From Aminipila luticellarii (GTDB lineage Bacteria; Bacillota; Clostridia; Peptostreptococcales; Anaerovoracaceae), in the NCBI RefSeq assembly GCF_004103735.1, contig NZ_CP035281.1, forward strand, positions 1,488,001-1,552,000: a stretch of 64,000 bases of DNA, read 5' to 3'. Of this stretch, positions 26,128-34,814 are shown piece after piece. Each line of letters starts with the position of its first letter. Position 1 is the stretch's first letter. A program made the position numbers and the translations under genes. A model generated the notes under the pieces. That model saw only the letters and a list, made by a program, of their open reading frames with translations, was not told the DNA's origin and made no database searches.

Positions 26128-26594
26128 CTACTCTTTCTCCTTGTCATCCGAAAGGCTGATAACCTCTTTGATTTCCTCAATCAACTCACGTTCTGACGGC
26201 AGATAAAGCTCATATTTGCTCGTCAATATATTTGTATTATTCTCTGGCAGAGTGATTTTCGCCAGCAAATCGTTTTTTGCTGTACAGAGCAATATACCGA
26301 CTGTTGAGTTTTCATCGGAAAGCTTCTCAAATCGGTCATAGTAGTTGACATACATTTGTAACTGCCCCAAGTCCTCATGTGTGAGTTTATGCGTCTTAAT
26401 TTCAATCACCACAAAACATCGGAGAATCCGGTTATAGAATACCAAGTCTGCGAAAAATTCGTCATCCGTGCAAATTCCACGCTTCTCGTAGCATCGTTCT
26501 GAGCACTAATGATAATATTTCTCATATCAGTTAAAAAGCTAGACTTTGTGTTTTGCAATTCGCCCATTGTGACCCCTTCCAATTGCGAACGCAT
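26128..26594 (-). pseudogene. Decayed YhcG/DUF1016 PDDEXK nuclease gene
   Basis: The C-terminal piece (26128-26445) reads FYNRILRCFVVIEIKT...LTHEDLGQLQMYVNYYDR, the conserved nuclease end of YhcG (DUF1016), including the E-x-K motif in VIEIKT. A second frame (26406-26594) gives a start-like piece ending TNFSQTWYSITGFSDVLW. The two are in different frames, and most of the usual 330-350-residue protein is missing, so this is a deleted and frameshifted remnant. YhcG-type genes often travel on islands near restriction systems. Confidence 0.78.
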
Positions 26595-26641
26595 GCGTTC
26601 GCAATCTGCTCAATTTTAAATTACGAACCCGTGCGTTCGCA
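26582..26641. repeat. Two palindromic units with GCGTTCGCAAT core
   Basis: Bases 26582-26605 form a perfect 24-bp palindrome (ATTGCGAACGCA and its complement). A second, imperfect copy lies at 26617-26641, sharing TGCGTTCGCAAT. The first overlaps the start of the broken YhcG frame. Confidence 0.75.
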
Positions 26642-27054
26642 ATTTATCCTATTCCCAATTTGACTTTTCTTTTAATCTGAGCCCCGCTTTGGTGAATAAA
26701 TAAATCTCTGCTGGATTTTATACTTTTTCTATCAATAACTGTAATCGCCAGCCTCAGAAATAAATCTTATCTCCATCTGGAATACTTCCTTTTTTATATT
26801 CTTTTATTTTAACATATATTACCAATCAGATCTATTCAATTTACCAAAAAAAGTGTACTTTCGATTTTTAAGGAGTCCACCCAGATATCACCCTTTGACC
26901 TTTTAGTTATCGAGATCTTGGGAAATACGGGCTTTTTCGAAGCTGTGACAATTTACCCAGAATTTGTGAAGCTCTACAACAACCGCTCCGGGCTCTCCTG
27001 AATTTCGGGATGCAGGGTTGCTTGAATCTGCCGTGCTTAGTGTAAATCATTAAA
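26642..27054. other. Intergenic region of the island without a supported gene
   Basis: About 410 AT-rich bases. Short frames occur on both strands but have no ribosome site or recognisable domain. I see no promoter strong enough to call. Confidence 0.4.
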
Positions 27055-27081
27055 AATACGAACCCCAAAAGGGTTCGTATT
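27055..27081 (-). terminator. Terminator after tRNA-Ala
   Basis: AATACGAACCC pairs with GGGTTCGTATT around a 5-base loop. On the minus strand TTTTTA follows, 11 bases after the CCA end. Confidence 0.8.
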
Positions 27082-27091
27082 GTGAATTTTT

Positions 27092-27167
27092 TGGTGGAGC
27101 ATAGGGGGATCGAACCCCTGACCTCATGATTGCGAACCATGCGCTCTCCCAGCTGAGCTAATGCCCC
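27092..27167 (-). tRNA. tRNA-Ala (anticodon CGC)
   Basis: A 76-base cloverleaf with encoded CCA. The acceptor stem GGGGCAT/ATGCTCC contains the G3:U70 pair that identifies alanine tRNAs. The anticodon loop is TTCGCAA and the T-loop TTCGATC. Its 3' part is duplicated at 25432-25489. Confidence 0.93.
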
Positions 27168-27256
27168 TTATTTACTTGTTTATGTATTTTGACATCTGCT
27201 CATAATTATACCACTTTTTTCGCAGAAAGAAAGACTTAAATTTTTCTTTCCGCTTA

Positions 27257-27739
27257 TTATTTTACATATTGGTATGCAATCCGGGGGCTTCCATCCTGAA
27301 CATATATAATGCCGCATCTTTCAAATCCATTCGTTTCTATCAAATGCTGCATCGTATGATTATCGTGATGCGTATCGATCCGTAAATTGGATATTTTTTG
27401 AGTGCAGAAGTCTAAGCACCGTCCGAACAGCCCCTTTACCGTTCCATCACTGGCAATGCGGTGTATCGTCCCATAAAGTTCTTCATTCTTCCATGACCCA
27501 TCTTCTATATAAGAATAGGTTTCATCCGGTCCGATTATAAAGGCAAAGACTCCATGTATTTTATCATTGTCTATATATACAAATAACTGTTCGTGCCGAA
27601 TATCCTTTTCCAGCATTTCACGCTCAGGGTAGGAATCTGCCCATTGGGTGGCATTGCCGGTGTCTGCCATATATTTTCTGGCAATTTCATATACATCCAT
27701 AATGGTATCTAAATCTTCGTATTTTGCAAGTCGTATCAT
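27257..27739 (-). CDS. GNAT family N-acetyltransferase
   Basis: A 160-residue protein with GNAT topology: MIRLAKYEDLDTIMDVYEIAR at the N-terminus, a central VFAFIIGPDE strand, then GLFGRCLDFC and NLRIDTHHDNHTMQHLIETNGFERCGIIYV, typical of the acetyl-CoA-binding and C-terminal strands. The ATG follows TTTGGAGG. The substrate is not predictable. Confidence 0.82.
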   Translation of the reverse strand: MIRLAKYEDLDTIMDVYEIARKYMADTGNATQWADSYPEREMLEKDIRHEQLFVYIDNDKIHGVFAFIIGPDETYSYIEDGSWKNEELYGTIHRIASDGTVKGLFGRCLDFCTQKISNLRIDTHHDNHTMQHLIETNGFERCGIIYVQDGSPRIAYQYVK

Positions 27740-27818
27740 ATGTATCCTCCAAAGTTTTAGTCAGATTAAAGCAGGTATCCGCATTCTAACATCCATTTCA
27801 TTACAGGAATGAAGACCG

Positions 27819-28259
27819 TCAATTTGCCCGCCATATAAAAAGTCCTTCTGCTCCGGTGAGCTTTTCAATCAAAGTCAGAAGTTCATGGCTTGGATTATAC
27901 AGGCTCATGTAAAGGTCATCCCCATTTACCATGATCAGTGTATTTTCTTTTTCTATAAGGATATTCATACACTTCTTTTTGTCTTCCATACATTGAAAAA
28001 TCCAATCAACCAGTTCCTGAGGGGACGGATTTTTATTCCACTGATCATGATAGCTCACTTGAAAATCATAATAGCAATTTAACTTTAATAAAATATGTGC
28101 GAACCTTCGATTGAGTCTGTCCAGTTCTGCCGGTTGAAAAAAGAATTCCTCTATTGCAAAATATTGCCCCTCGCTTTCCTTTTTCACTCGTTGAGGCAAT
28201 ATATCAATCACATAACAGCTTGCGTTTAGTAGTTCTTCTATTTTATCATAATGGTTCAT
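27819..28259 (-). CDS. Conserved hypothetical protein
   Basis: A 146-residue soluble protein with no domain I can name. It begins MNHYDKIEELLNASCYVIDILP and is rich in aromatic and acidic residues, without signal peptide or membrane segment. The ATG is preceded by AAAGGAATG. It lies 79 bases after the GNAT gene's start on the same strand. It looks real from its codon pattern and ribosome site, but no function is offered. Confidence 0.65.
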   Translation of the reverse strand: MNHYDKIEELLNASCYVIDILPQRVKKESEGQYFAIEEFFFQPAELDRLNRRFAHILLKLNCYYDFQVSYHDQWNKNPSPQELVDWIFQCMEDKKKCMNILIEKENTLIMVNGDDLYMSLYNPSHELLTLIEKLTGAEGLFIWRAN

Positions 28260-28332
28260 AAATTCATTCCTTTAAGGTGAATTTTATCACAAATTTATCT
28301 AATTTCCAAACTTCTTATACTTTTGCGTAAGA

Positions 28333-28752
28333 TTATTTTACTTCATTTAATGCCGCCTGTACAAAATTCGCCGCTTGTTTCAAATCATCGCTGTCCGGAT
28401 GTCCTTTATGCATGGCAGCAAACGCTCCCCAGCAATGAAAGCTGTGCCTGGATACAGGGATTCCTTTTTCCCGGACCAGCTTTTCAAGCTCAAGATCCGG
28501 CTCTTTTTTAAGAGCTGATGTGCCAAACACAGCAACACATTTTACCTTTTCCTTATCAAGCTGTGCAATAAACTGTCTTAAGTTTTTATCTATTCCGCCC
28601 CAATAAACAGAGCCTCCTAAAAATAGCAGATCAACCGGTTCAGTGAGAGGTGCGGAGCATTCTTTGGCTTCTGCACCAGCCTCTTTCGCAATAGCTTCAG
28701 CCAGCTTTTTTGTATTACCGCTGCGGGTATAATAACGTACAGTTGTTTTCAT
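28333..28752 (-). CDS. Flavodoxin family protein
   Basis: A 139-residue flavodoxin-like electron carrier or FMN protein. The phosphate-binding loop appears as YYTRSGNTKKLAEAIAKE near the N-terminus, and LLFLGGSVYWGGIDKNLRQFI matches the second FMN-contact region. The ATG at 28752 is 9 bases behind AAGGAG. It follows a radical SAM gene on the same strand, so it could reduce that enzyme's cluster (inference). Confidence 0.82.
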   Translation of the reverse strand: MKTTVRYYTRSGNTKKLAEAIAKEAGAEAKECSAPLTEPVDLLFLGGSVYWGGIDKNLRQFIAQLDKEKVKCVAVFGTSALKKEPDLELEKLVREKGIPVSRHSFHCWGAFAAMHKGHPDSDDLKQAANFVQAALNEVK

Positions 28753-28826
28753 ATTCATACACTCCTTCATTTTAATTTAAAATTTTATCTCATTTTTAAA
28801 ATTGACTTATATACACATCCTTGTTT

Positions 28827-29912
28827 TTAGCTCAATGCCTGATTGACTTCCCGTTCATATTGAAACAAAGTACATCCACCTTTATGCTTCCCTGCTTCTG
28901 CCGCACTTATTACACGGACTTTTTTAAAAAAGGAGGATTGCAAAACGGTTAAAAGGGATTGTTCTTTCAAATTCATTTCCGAATAAGGAGAGAAAGGGCA
29001 AGGCTCGGCTCCGCCTGCAGCGTTGATGTGAAAGAACCCTCGCCCGGCAGCAAGGCATCCGCCCATTTTCTCTTCGTCACCGGGAAAGGACAGGATAATC
29101 ATTCCTTTCTTCTGATTCTCCCTCAGACTGTCAAGCTGTGCCGTAAGGACATGCAGAGCCTCTTCATTCAAAGCCAAATGCTCTGTGCCTTTTTCCACAG
29201 GAACATACTCTACATAGAAAATAAGGCCGCAGCCACTTTCGCGCAGGGTATCAACAAAGTTGGGATCCGTTACCGCCTTTTGATTCTCTGTGGTTACCGT
29301 AATGGATGCACCAAACAGTATACCGCGGTCTTTCAGCCCCTCAATCACCTGACCGACCTTCTCAGACACCCCACGCCCTCGGCGGGAATCCGTTTTTTCG
29401 GCGTCGCCCTCAATGCTGAGTACCGGAATCAAATTGCGGTGCCCATCAAACAGATTCATATAATCCTCGTTTATCATGGTTCCGTTAGTGAAAACGGGAA
29501 ACAGAATATTTTCAAACTCTGCCGCTGAATCAATCACGTCCCGCCTTAAAAGAGGCTCGCCTCCGGCAATAAGGATAAAAGATACCCCGATGTCTGATGC
29601 CTCCGCAAATACCCTTCGCCAATCAGAGGCGCTGAGTTGTTCCCTCACCTCGCCGTCACCGCAGCTTCCGTTTGCCCGTGCATAACAACCCGCACATCTC
29701 AGATTGCACTCAGTCGCAACGCTTGCAATCAGGAATGGTGGGATATGTATACCCTTCCGCTCATGACGCTCTCTAATTTTTGCACTCTTGTGCAAAGCGG
29801 ATACGGTGCGCAGAGTAAAGGCCTGACCCCGGAAATTACCGAGATAAAACCGTTTGGCAGTATCTGAAATATTTTTTATTCCATTGTTCATAAATTCATT
29901 TAAATCTAACAT
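28827..29912 (-). CDS. Radical SAM protein
   Basis: A radical SAM enzyme of about 361 residues. The [4Fe-4S] motif CxxxCxxC is ATECNLRCAGCYA, followed by the GGEPLLRRD SAM-binding motif. A C-terminal cysteine group (GGCLAAGRGFFHINAAGGAEPCPFSP...GGCTLFQ) resembles a SPASM/Twitch-type region. The ATG at 29912 is chosen because it follows AGGAATTAGGTG; one at 29933 is possible. It is divergent from an HxlR regulator and followed by a flavodoxin gene. No precursor peptide gene is obvious nearby, so the substrate is unknown. Confidence 0.85.
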   Translation of the reverse strand: MLDLNEFMNNGIKNISDTAKRFYLGNFRGQAFTLRTVSALHKSAKIRERHERKGIHIPPFLIASVATECNLRCAGCYARANGSCGDGEVREQLSASDWRRVFAEASDIGVSFILIAGGEPLLRRDVIDSAAEFENILFPVFTNGTMINEDYMNLFDGHRNLIPVLSIEGDAEKTDSRRGRGVSEKVGQVIEGLKDRGILFGASITVTTENQKAVTDPNFVDTLRESGCGLIFYVEYVPVEKGTEHLALNEEALHVLTAQLDSLRENQKKGMIILSFPGDEEKMGGCLAAGRGFFHINAAGGAEPCPFSPYSEMNLKEQSLLTVLQSSFFKKVRVISAAEAGKHKGGCTLFQYEREVNQALS

Positions 29913-30071
29913 AACACCTAATTCCTTTTTCATCTCATTAGGCTGATCAAAAATCTTGCGTTTTGATTTGCCTTATGATACGATTATAGTATAAAATAAG
30001 ATAGTTTCAAGTACGCAGAAAAAACTAATTAAGTAATAAAAAACTAACTATCAGAATTGAGGAATAACAAA

Positions 30072-30464
30072 ATGTCCACCCAAAAGAAACAGGAAGCCGT
30101 ACGGCAGGATGAAGATTTGCTCTGTCCTATTCGTTACATCATGAGTATATTCAGCGGTAAATGGAAATTACCGATTGTATGTATGCTTTCGGGAGATACC
30201 CCCTTAAGGTACAGCACGATTAAAAGAAGATTAGGCGATATTACAAACGTCATGCTGTCACAGTCACTTAAGGACTTGGAAGCGGCAGGTATTGTCCACA
30301 GAGAACAGTTCAACGAAGTGCCGCCGCGAGTAGAATATACACTGACTGAAAAAGGCATCAGTGTCTTACCGGCTCTCGAGAAGCTGGGAGAATGGGCTAT
30401 TGGTGCGATGCAAGAAGATACTTCCTGCGGGATTCTGTGCACAAAATGTCAGGCTACCACATGA
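30072..30464 (+). CDS. HxlR family transcriptional regulator
   Basis: A 130-residue winged-helix regulator. The HxlR pattern is clear: CPIRYIMSIFSGKWKLPIVCML, LRYSTIKRRLGDITNVMLSQSLKDLEAAGIV and VPPRVEYTLTEKG. The ATG at 30072 follows GAGG by 9 bases; a TTG 15 bases upstream is less likely. A C-terminal CGILCTKCQ cysteine pair might make it redox- or metal-sensitive. It is divergent from the radical SAM gene and probably controls it. Confidence 0.86.
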   Translation: MSTQKKQEAVRQDEDLLCPIRYIMSIFSGKWKLPIVCMLSGDTPLRYSTIKRRLGDITNVMLSQSLKDLEAAGIVHREQFNEVPPRVEYTLTEKGISVLPALEKLGEWAIGAMQEDTSCGILCTKCQATT

Positions 30465-30478
30465 TTTTGCCAAAAAAA

Positions 30479-30540
30479 CAACCACGCGGTAGATGAAGCT
30501 GTCTCCATTGAGCTTACAACTTCAAATCTACTGCGTGGTT
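30479..30540 (-). terminator. Long hairpin terminator between HxlR and Lrp genes
   Basis: AACCACGCGGTAGAT (30479 on) pairs with ATCTACTGCGTGGTT (to 30540), with one mismatch and an inner GAAG/CTTC pairing. On the minus strand GTTTTTTTGG follows, so it stops the Lrp transcript. Confidence 0.85.
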
Positions 30541-30542
30541 CT

Positions 30543-31034
30543 CTATGTTCTCCTCTGCGGAGCCGGATTTTTACATTTAGTAATACAGGGCGGTATGGAG
30601 GGCTCCTCTTTTTTTGTAGACAGCACTATAGAAGTGCTGGTTTTGATTATTGGTGCTTCCTTTCTCATCCGTACAAGTAGACTTTCCAAAGAACTGGTTG
30701 AATCTGTTCTAATTTTCAGCAGGTATTCATATTCCCCTGTCAGACAATAACATTCCAAAATATCTGGTTCATTTTCAATAAATCTTTTAAATTTCAATTC
30801 TTTCTCCGGGTCTTTATTTTTTAAAACAGTAAAGCAGTATGCAAAAAGTGCCTTCCCAAAGCTATCCGGATTTAATATAGCCGTGTATGACTTGATGGCT
30901 CCGGAATTTTCAAGCTTTTTTAATCGTTCACTGACTGCCGGTATGGACAGATGGACTTCTGCGCTGATTTCGGACAAGGGTTTTCTGCTATTTTCCTGTA
31001 GCAATTCCAGAATTCTAACATCAATTTCATCCAT
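30543..31034 (-). CDS. Lrp/AsnC family transcriptional regulator
   Basis: A 163-residue feast/famine regulator. The N-terminal helix-turn-helix reads MDEIDVRILELLQENSRKPLSEISAEVHLSIPAVSERLKKLE. The C-terminal RAM effector domain follows from about residue 65 (ALFAYCFTVLKNKDPE ... CYCLTGEYEYLLKIRTDS). The ATG at 31034 follows AAGGAGGCC. It is divergent from the permease/kynureninase genes and likely responds to an aromatic amino acid or kynurenine (inference from context and from Lrp relatives that bind amino acids). Confidence 0.87.
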   Translation of the reverse strand: MDEIDVRILELLQENSRKPLSEISAEVHLSIPAVSERLKKLENSGAIKSYTAILNPDSFGKALFAYCFTVLKNKDPEKELKFKRFIENEPDILECYCLTGEYEYLLKIRTDSTSSLESLLVRMRKEAPIIKTSTSIVLSTKKEEPSIPPCITKCKNPAPQRRT

Positions 31035-31238
31035 TTTAGGCCTCCTTGTCCGTGCGGTGTAATATTTACTTAAAATCATTAGGCGATACCCTAATTTTAT
31101 CTAAAATTATAAGCTTTGAAAAGCAATTTTTCCACATATTTCTTAATTGTTTTTGAATATGGGCATATGCGTTTACATTTGTCAGAAAATTCCCTATATT
31201 TAATATGATATATTATTTATTTAAAAGGAGGAAACGCT

Positions 31239-31604
31239 ATGTCAACGAAAGACTTGAGAAGAGATCTGGGACGTAAAGAACTATTTGGCATTGCCACAGG
31301 CCAAGTAATCGGAGCCGGAATCATGGTTCTTGTAGGCATGGGCATTCAGATGACAGGCCGTTCTGTCAGTCTTGCATTTGTATTATCCGCAGTGTGGGTC
31401 GTCCTGCTCAGTATTCCCTGGATATTTATCAGCAGCTGCATACGCTTGAGAGGCGGCGAATATACTCAGGCTGCCGTCCTTGTCGGTGATCGTTTTGCCG
31501 GTATGTATATTTTTATCTACATATTTCGTAATTTGCAGATGACGATTTATACCTTAGGCTTTACAAGCTACTTTATTTCTCTGGTTCCGGAGCAAATGGA
31601 ATGA
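31239..31604 (+). CDS. APC permease, N-terminal part (frame-split)
   Basis: A 121-residue fragment covering the first three membrane spans of an APC amino-acid permease. The TM1 motif GQVIGAGIMVLVG is present. The frame stops at TGA exactly where the next reading frame begins, and together the two pieces give 442 residues, the size of one complete permease. The ATG follows AAAGGAGG. Either the gene is frameshifted in this strain or the two halves are translated separately through the ATGA overlap. Confidence 0.75.
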   Translation: MSTKDLRRDLGRKELFGIATGQVIGAGIMVLVGMGIQMTGRSVSLAFVLSAVWVVLLSIPWIFISSCIRLRGGEYTQAAVLVGDRFAGMYIFIYIFRNLQMTIYTLGFTSYFISLVPEQME

Positions 31605-32566
31605 TTGTATCCTTAATTGTTGCAACGTTCTTTTTTGCTCTTAATATTTTCCCTACAAAATTTATGGCCAAAATTCAAAATATAATGGTTATTTTTTTAA
31701 TTGCCGCTTTATCTGCCTTTATCGTTTTCGGTCTGCCTAAAGTACAGTCCGGATACTTTTCGCAACCCGGATTCATAACCCATGGATTCACTGGACTTAT
31801 CGCCGCATCTGCTTTTCTGACATTTGCAACCTTCGGTGCCAATTCCATATTTCAGCTTAGCGGTGAATGTAAAAATCCTAAAAAAGATATTCCCTTTGTT
31901 CTTATCCTTGCCACTTTAACTGTAGCTGTTTTATATGCCTTTGTAGCCACGGTAGCCGCTGGCGTCCTTCCTGTTGATCAGGTCGCCAATGAAAATCTTG
32001 CCAAGGTAGCTCAAACTATACTTTCAAGACCGCTTTACCTGTTCTTTATCGTCGGTGGTGCACTAGGTGCGCTTGCCACCAGCCTGAACGCTACGATTGC
32101 CTGGGTCACTAAACCGTTGATTCAAGCCTGTGAAGATGGATGGTTCCCTAAAAAGCTGGCTTATCTGCATCCAAAATACAAAACTCCCGTATTACTGCTT
32201 GGCATTTTCTATCTCGTTACAATCATCCCTATTATCCTAAAGATAGATATGGCCTTAATCACGAATAGCGTTCTGGTCATCATGTATGTATTCATGATGA
32301 TTACCTCATTGGCAACGACTCGGCTTCCTGAATTATTTCCGGAGCAATGGGCAAAATCTCCTTTCCACGTCAGCAAGGGTGTACTGTGGGCCTGTTGTAT
32401 CTTGTCGACTGTCGTTTTGATCATCCAGGTGTATTATAACGCTTCTTCCTTGACACCGGGGCTGCTAATCGCTAATATTACCTTACTGGCCGCTGGTTTT
32501 ATCTATTCATTTTTAAGATATAAAACCGGAAAAGTAAAAATGGATATCAGCTATGAAGATAATTAA
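31601..32566 (+). CDS. APC permease, C-terminal part (frame-split)
   Basis: A 321-residue piece with about nine membrane spans, continuing the permease after TM3 (MIVSLIVATFFFALNIFPTK...). It starts at an ATG overlapping the preceding stop (ATGA), one base back in frame, and has no good ribosome site of its own. The joined protein would be a normal-length APC transporter. It sits immediately before kynureninase, so kynurenine or tryptophan is a candidate substrate (inference). Confidence 0.75.
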   Translation: MIVSLIVATFFFALNIFPTKFMAKIQNIMVIFLIAALSAFIVFGLPKVQSGYFSQPGFITHGFTGLIAASAFLTFATFGANSIFQLSGECKNPKKDIPFVLILATLTVAVLYAFVATVAAGVLPVDQVANENLAKVAQTILSRPLYLFFIVGGALGALATSLNATIAWVTKPLIQACEDGWFPKKLAYLHPKYKTPVLLLGIFYLVTIIPIILKIDMALITNSVLVIMYVFMMITSLATTRLPELFPEQWAKSPFHVSKGVLWACCILSTVVLIIQVYYNASSLTPGLLIANITLLAAGFIYSFLRYKTGKVKMDISYEDN

Positions 32567-32613
32567 CATCCGAAAGGATGCATCTTAAATATTAAAAGAA
32601 AAGGAGAAAAATC

Positions 32614-33897
32614 ATGGAATATCAATTTCATCCAGGTATGGATTATGCAAAAGAATTAGACAAACAGGATCCGTTGAGAGAAATCCGCCACCGTTTTTAT
32701 GTAAAGGAAAATGAAATCTATATGGATGGCAACTCTCTTGGTCTTTGTTCAAAAGATGCAGAAAAAGCAGTCTTAAAAGCTTTAGATGTGTGGAAAGAGC
32801 ATGGCATCGGTATATGGAATGTGGAGGACAGCAAGTACTTTCTTTACCCTTCCTACATTGGGAAACGTATGGCTTCCCTGATCCATGCCGAACCAGATGA
32901 GGTGACTATAACAAACAGCGTTACCATCAATATTCATCAAGGGATTTCCACCTTTTATAAACCAACAAAAGACCGATATAAAATATTGGTGGATAATCTA
33001 AATTTCCCAACCGATCGATATGCTGTAGACAGTCAGGTCCGATTACATGGATATGAACCTGCAGATGCGGTCAAAGTGGTAGAAAGCCAAGACGGAAGAA
33101 TGCTTTCAGAGGATGCCATTATTGACGCAATGACAAAGGATGTGGCACTGATTGTGCTTCCTTCTCTGCTTTATCGAAGCGCCCAATTGCTTGATATGGA
33201 AAGAATAACTGCTGAAGCTCATAAAAGAGATATTATAATAGGCTGGGATCTTTGCCATTCCATAGGGGCTGTTTACCATGACTTCCAGAAAATTGATCCG
33301 GACTTTGCCGTCTGGTGCAATTACAAATACATTTCCGGAGGCCCTGGAACAACCGCAGGTCTTTATATCAATAAAAAGCATTTTGACAAGAATCCGGGAT
33401 TAGCAGGATGGCATGGAAATGTAAAAGCCACACAGTTCCAGCTAAAGCATCAGTATGAACATTCTAACGATGCAGATGGTTGGCTGACGGGAACTCCCCC
33501 TATTTTATCCATGGCTGCCATCGATGGCGTATTGGATATCTACGAGGAGGTCGGCATGGATAAAATTCGTGAAAAATCATTGAAGCTTACCGCTTATCTG
33601 ATGTATTTGATAGATGAACGCCTAGTCAAGCTGGGCTACCGTATCGGGAATCCTCGTGAAGATATGAAGCGCGGCGGCCATGTATCCTTAGAGCATGATG
33701 AAGCATATAGGATATGCCAGGCCTTGAAGAAACACGGGGTCATACCAGATTTCAGAGAACCGAATGTAGTCCGACTGGCTCCTGTAGCTCTATATGTATC
33801 CTATGAAGATATTCATAGGTTTGCAGACATTCTGGAAGAATTGACTATTAACAAGGAATATGAGCAGTTTTCCAATACCCGCTCTCTTGTTGTATAA
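32614..33897 (+). CDS. kynU: Kynureninase
   Basis: A 427-residue PLP enzyme that hydrolyses L-kynurenine to anthranilate and L-alanine. The PLP lysine is Lys238 in WCNYKYISGGPG, and the pyridine-contact aspartate is Asp212 in GWDLCHSIGA. MDGNSLGL near residue 37 and the PNVVRLAPVALY region near the C-terminus are kynureninase marks. Length matches the family. The ATG follows AAAAGGAG. No tryptophan dioxygenase or kynurenine formamidase is nearby, so it would act on imported kynurenine. It follows the split permease by 47 bases. Confidence 0.92.
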   Translation: MEYQFHPGMDYAKELDKQDPLREIRHRFYVKENEIYMDGNSLGLCSKDAEKAVLKALDVWKEHGIGIWNVEDSKYFLYPSYIGKRMASLIHAEPDEVTITNSVTINIHQGISTFYKPTKDRYKILVDNLNFPTDRYAVDSQVRLHGYEPADAVKVVESQDGRMLSEDAIIDAMTKDVALIVLPSLLYRSAQLLDMERITAEAHKRDIIIGWDLCHSIGAVYHDFQKIDPDFAVWCNYKYISGGPGTTAGLYINKKHFDKNPGLAGWHGNVKATQFQLKHQYEHSNDADGWLTGTPPILSMAAIDGVLDIYEEVGMDKIREKSLKLTAYLMYLIDERLVKLGYRIGNPREDMKRGGHVSLEHDEAYRICQALKKHGVIPDFREPNVVRLAPVALYVSYEDIHRFADILEELTINKEYEQFSNTRSLVV

Positions 33898-34180
33898 GTA
33901 CTTTGTCAGGTTCACCACAGATAGATTATCCGCATTTGACAGCCAGAATTTGATTGTGCCGATTTGGGCAATATAATGCAATCGCTTCGTTTGTTCCTAT
34001 ATAGAAAATTTTCTGGAGGCACTGCAAGAAACATCAGCTAGAGTTTACGCTGAATGATTCCCAACTTCTAGTTATCAGCTTATATGAGAATCAGAACTAC
34101 TTCTGCTTCCAGTTCGGCTGGTACAAACTATAGCGAGATATTTATAATTCACATTTTAAAATCATTGTTTATTGACCATA
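33898..34180. other. Intergenic region with no recognised feature
   Basis: About 280 bases after kynureninase. Short frames are present, but none has a ribosome site or a match I recognise. Confidence 0.4.
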
Positions 34181-34224
34181 AAAATACTGGCAAATAAAGG
34201 CCTTCCCCTATCTGCCAGTATTTT
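34181..34224. terminator. Hairpin terminator after the kynureninase unit
   Basis: AAAATACTGGCA (34181-34192) pairs with TGCCAGTATTTT (34213-34224). On the plus strand ACTTTTATATT follows, so it probably ends the kynureninase transcript. Confidence 0.7.
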
Positions 34225-34331
34225 ACTTTTATATTCTGTAAGTACGTCTTTGAGTTACGGTTTTATCCACATTCATTTCAATCTTACATTTCATCATATA
34301 AATACGTTTACGCAATTGCTTTATACCACGA

Positions 34332-34814
34332 TCACGGCATAGTCTCTTCTCCTGTTAATGAATCAATAGTCATTGTTGTAGTCCCCGTATTGGTGAATTG
34401 CAGCCTATAGTAACAATAATATGAACCTAGCATCTTGTCAGATTGAAGGTAACCATACCAATCTCCACCAGACGGTGTTGGTTTAAAATTTCCAAGACTG
34501 GTAAAGCCACCAGAACTACCTACGACCTGTGCACTCAACTTAAGTTTTGAAACTTTAGCATTACTTACAGCTGCATTAAATATCATTATATTACCAGTGT
34601 ACCAAATATTATTTGCTGCATTAAGCGAATACCCAGGCTTCAATACAACGCCCTCATCAATGACGTACCCAAAAGGTGTTGGAACCACATTGCCATCAGG
34701 GTCAGTGATGTAATATCCCTCATTTAAAAAGTCTATTACTTTTCCTTGGGACTCAGAGGCCATAGCTGAAATAGGCATACAAGTTAATACCAAAACTAAA
34801 GCAAGCAAAATCAT
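34332..34814 (-). CDS. Small secreted protein of unknown function, BlaI-type operator upstream
   Basis: A secreted protein of about 160 residues. A hydrophobic signal core LLALVLVLTCMPISAMA with an AMA-S cleavage site is clear. The mature part (PDGNVVPTPFGYVIDEG...) is soluble and beta-rich, with no domain I know. The first ATG (34814) gives a signal lacking positive charge. Upstream in frame the codons read I-N-N-K-K-F-L after an AGGAGGAAGG ribosome site, so translation may begin at a rare ATA at 34835. Its promoter repeats that of the adjacent blaI gene, so it is probably part of the same regulon. Confidence 0.7.
   Translation of the reverse strand: MILLALVLVLTCMPISAMASESQGKVIDFLNEGYYITDPDGNVVPTPFGYVIDEGVVLKPGYSLNAANNIWYTGNIMIFNAAVSNAKVSKLKLSAQVVGSSGGFTSLGNFKPTPSGGDWYGYLQSDKMLGSYYCYYRLQFTNTGTTTMTIDSLTGEETMP

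Noticed and set aside
26907-27140. 77-codon minus-strand frame running out of tRNA-Ala
   Set aside because: It begins within the tRNA and crosses its terminator; it looks like a chance frame.
30493-30750. 85-codon plus-strand frame between HxlR and Lrp genes
   Set aside because: It starts inside the terminator hairpin and is antisense to the Lrp gene.
33790-33981. 63-codon minus-strand frame across the kynureninase end
   Set aside because: It overlaps kynureninase antisense and lacks a ribosome site; no protein similarity was recognised.
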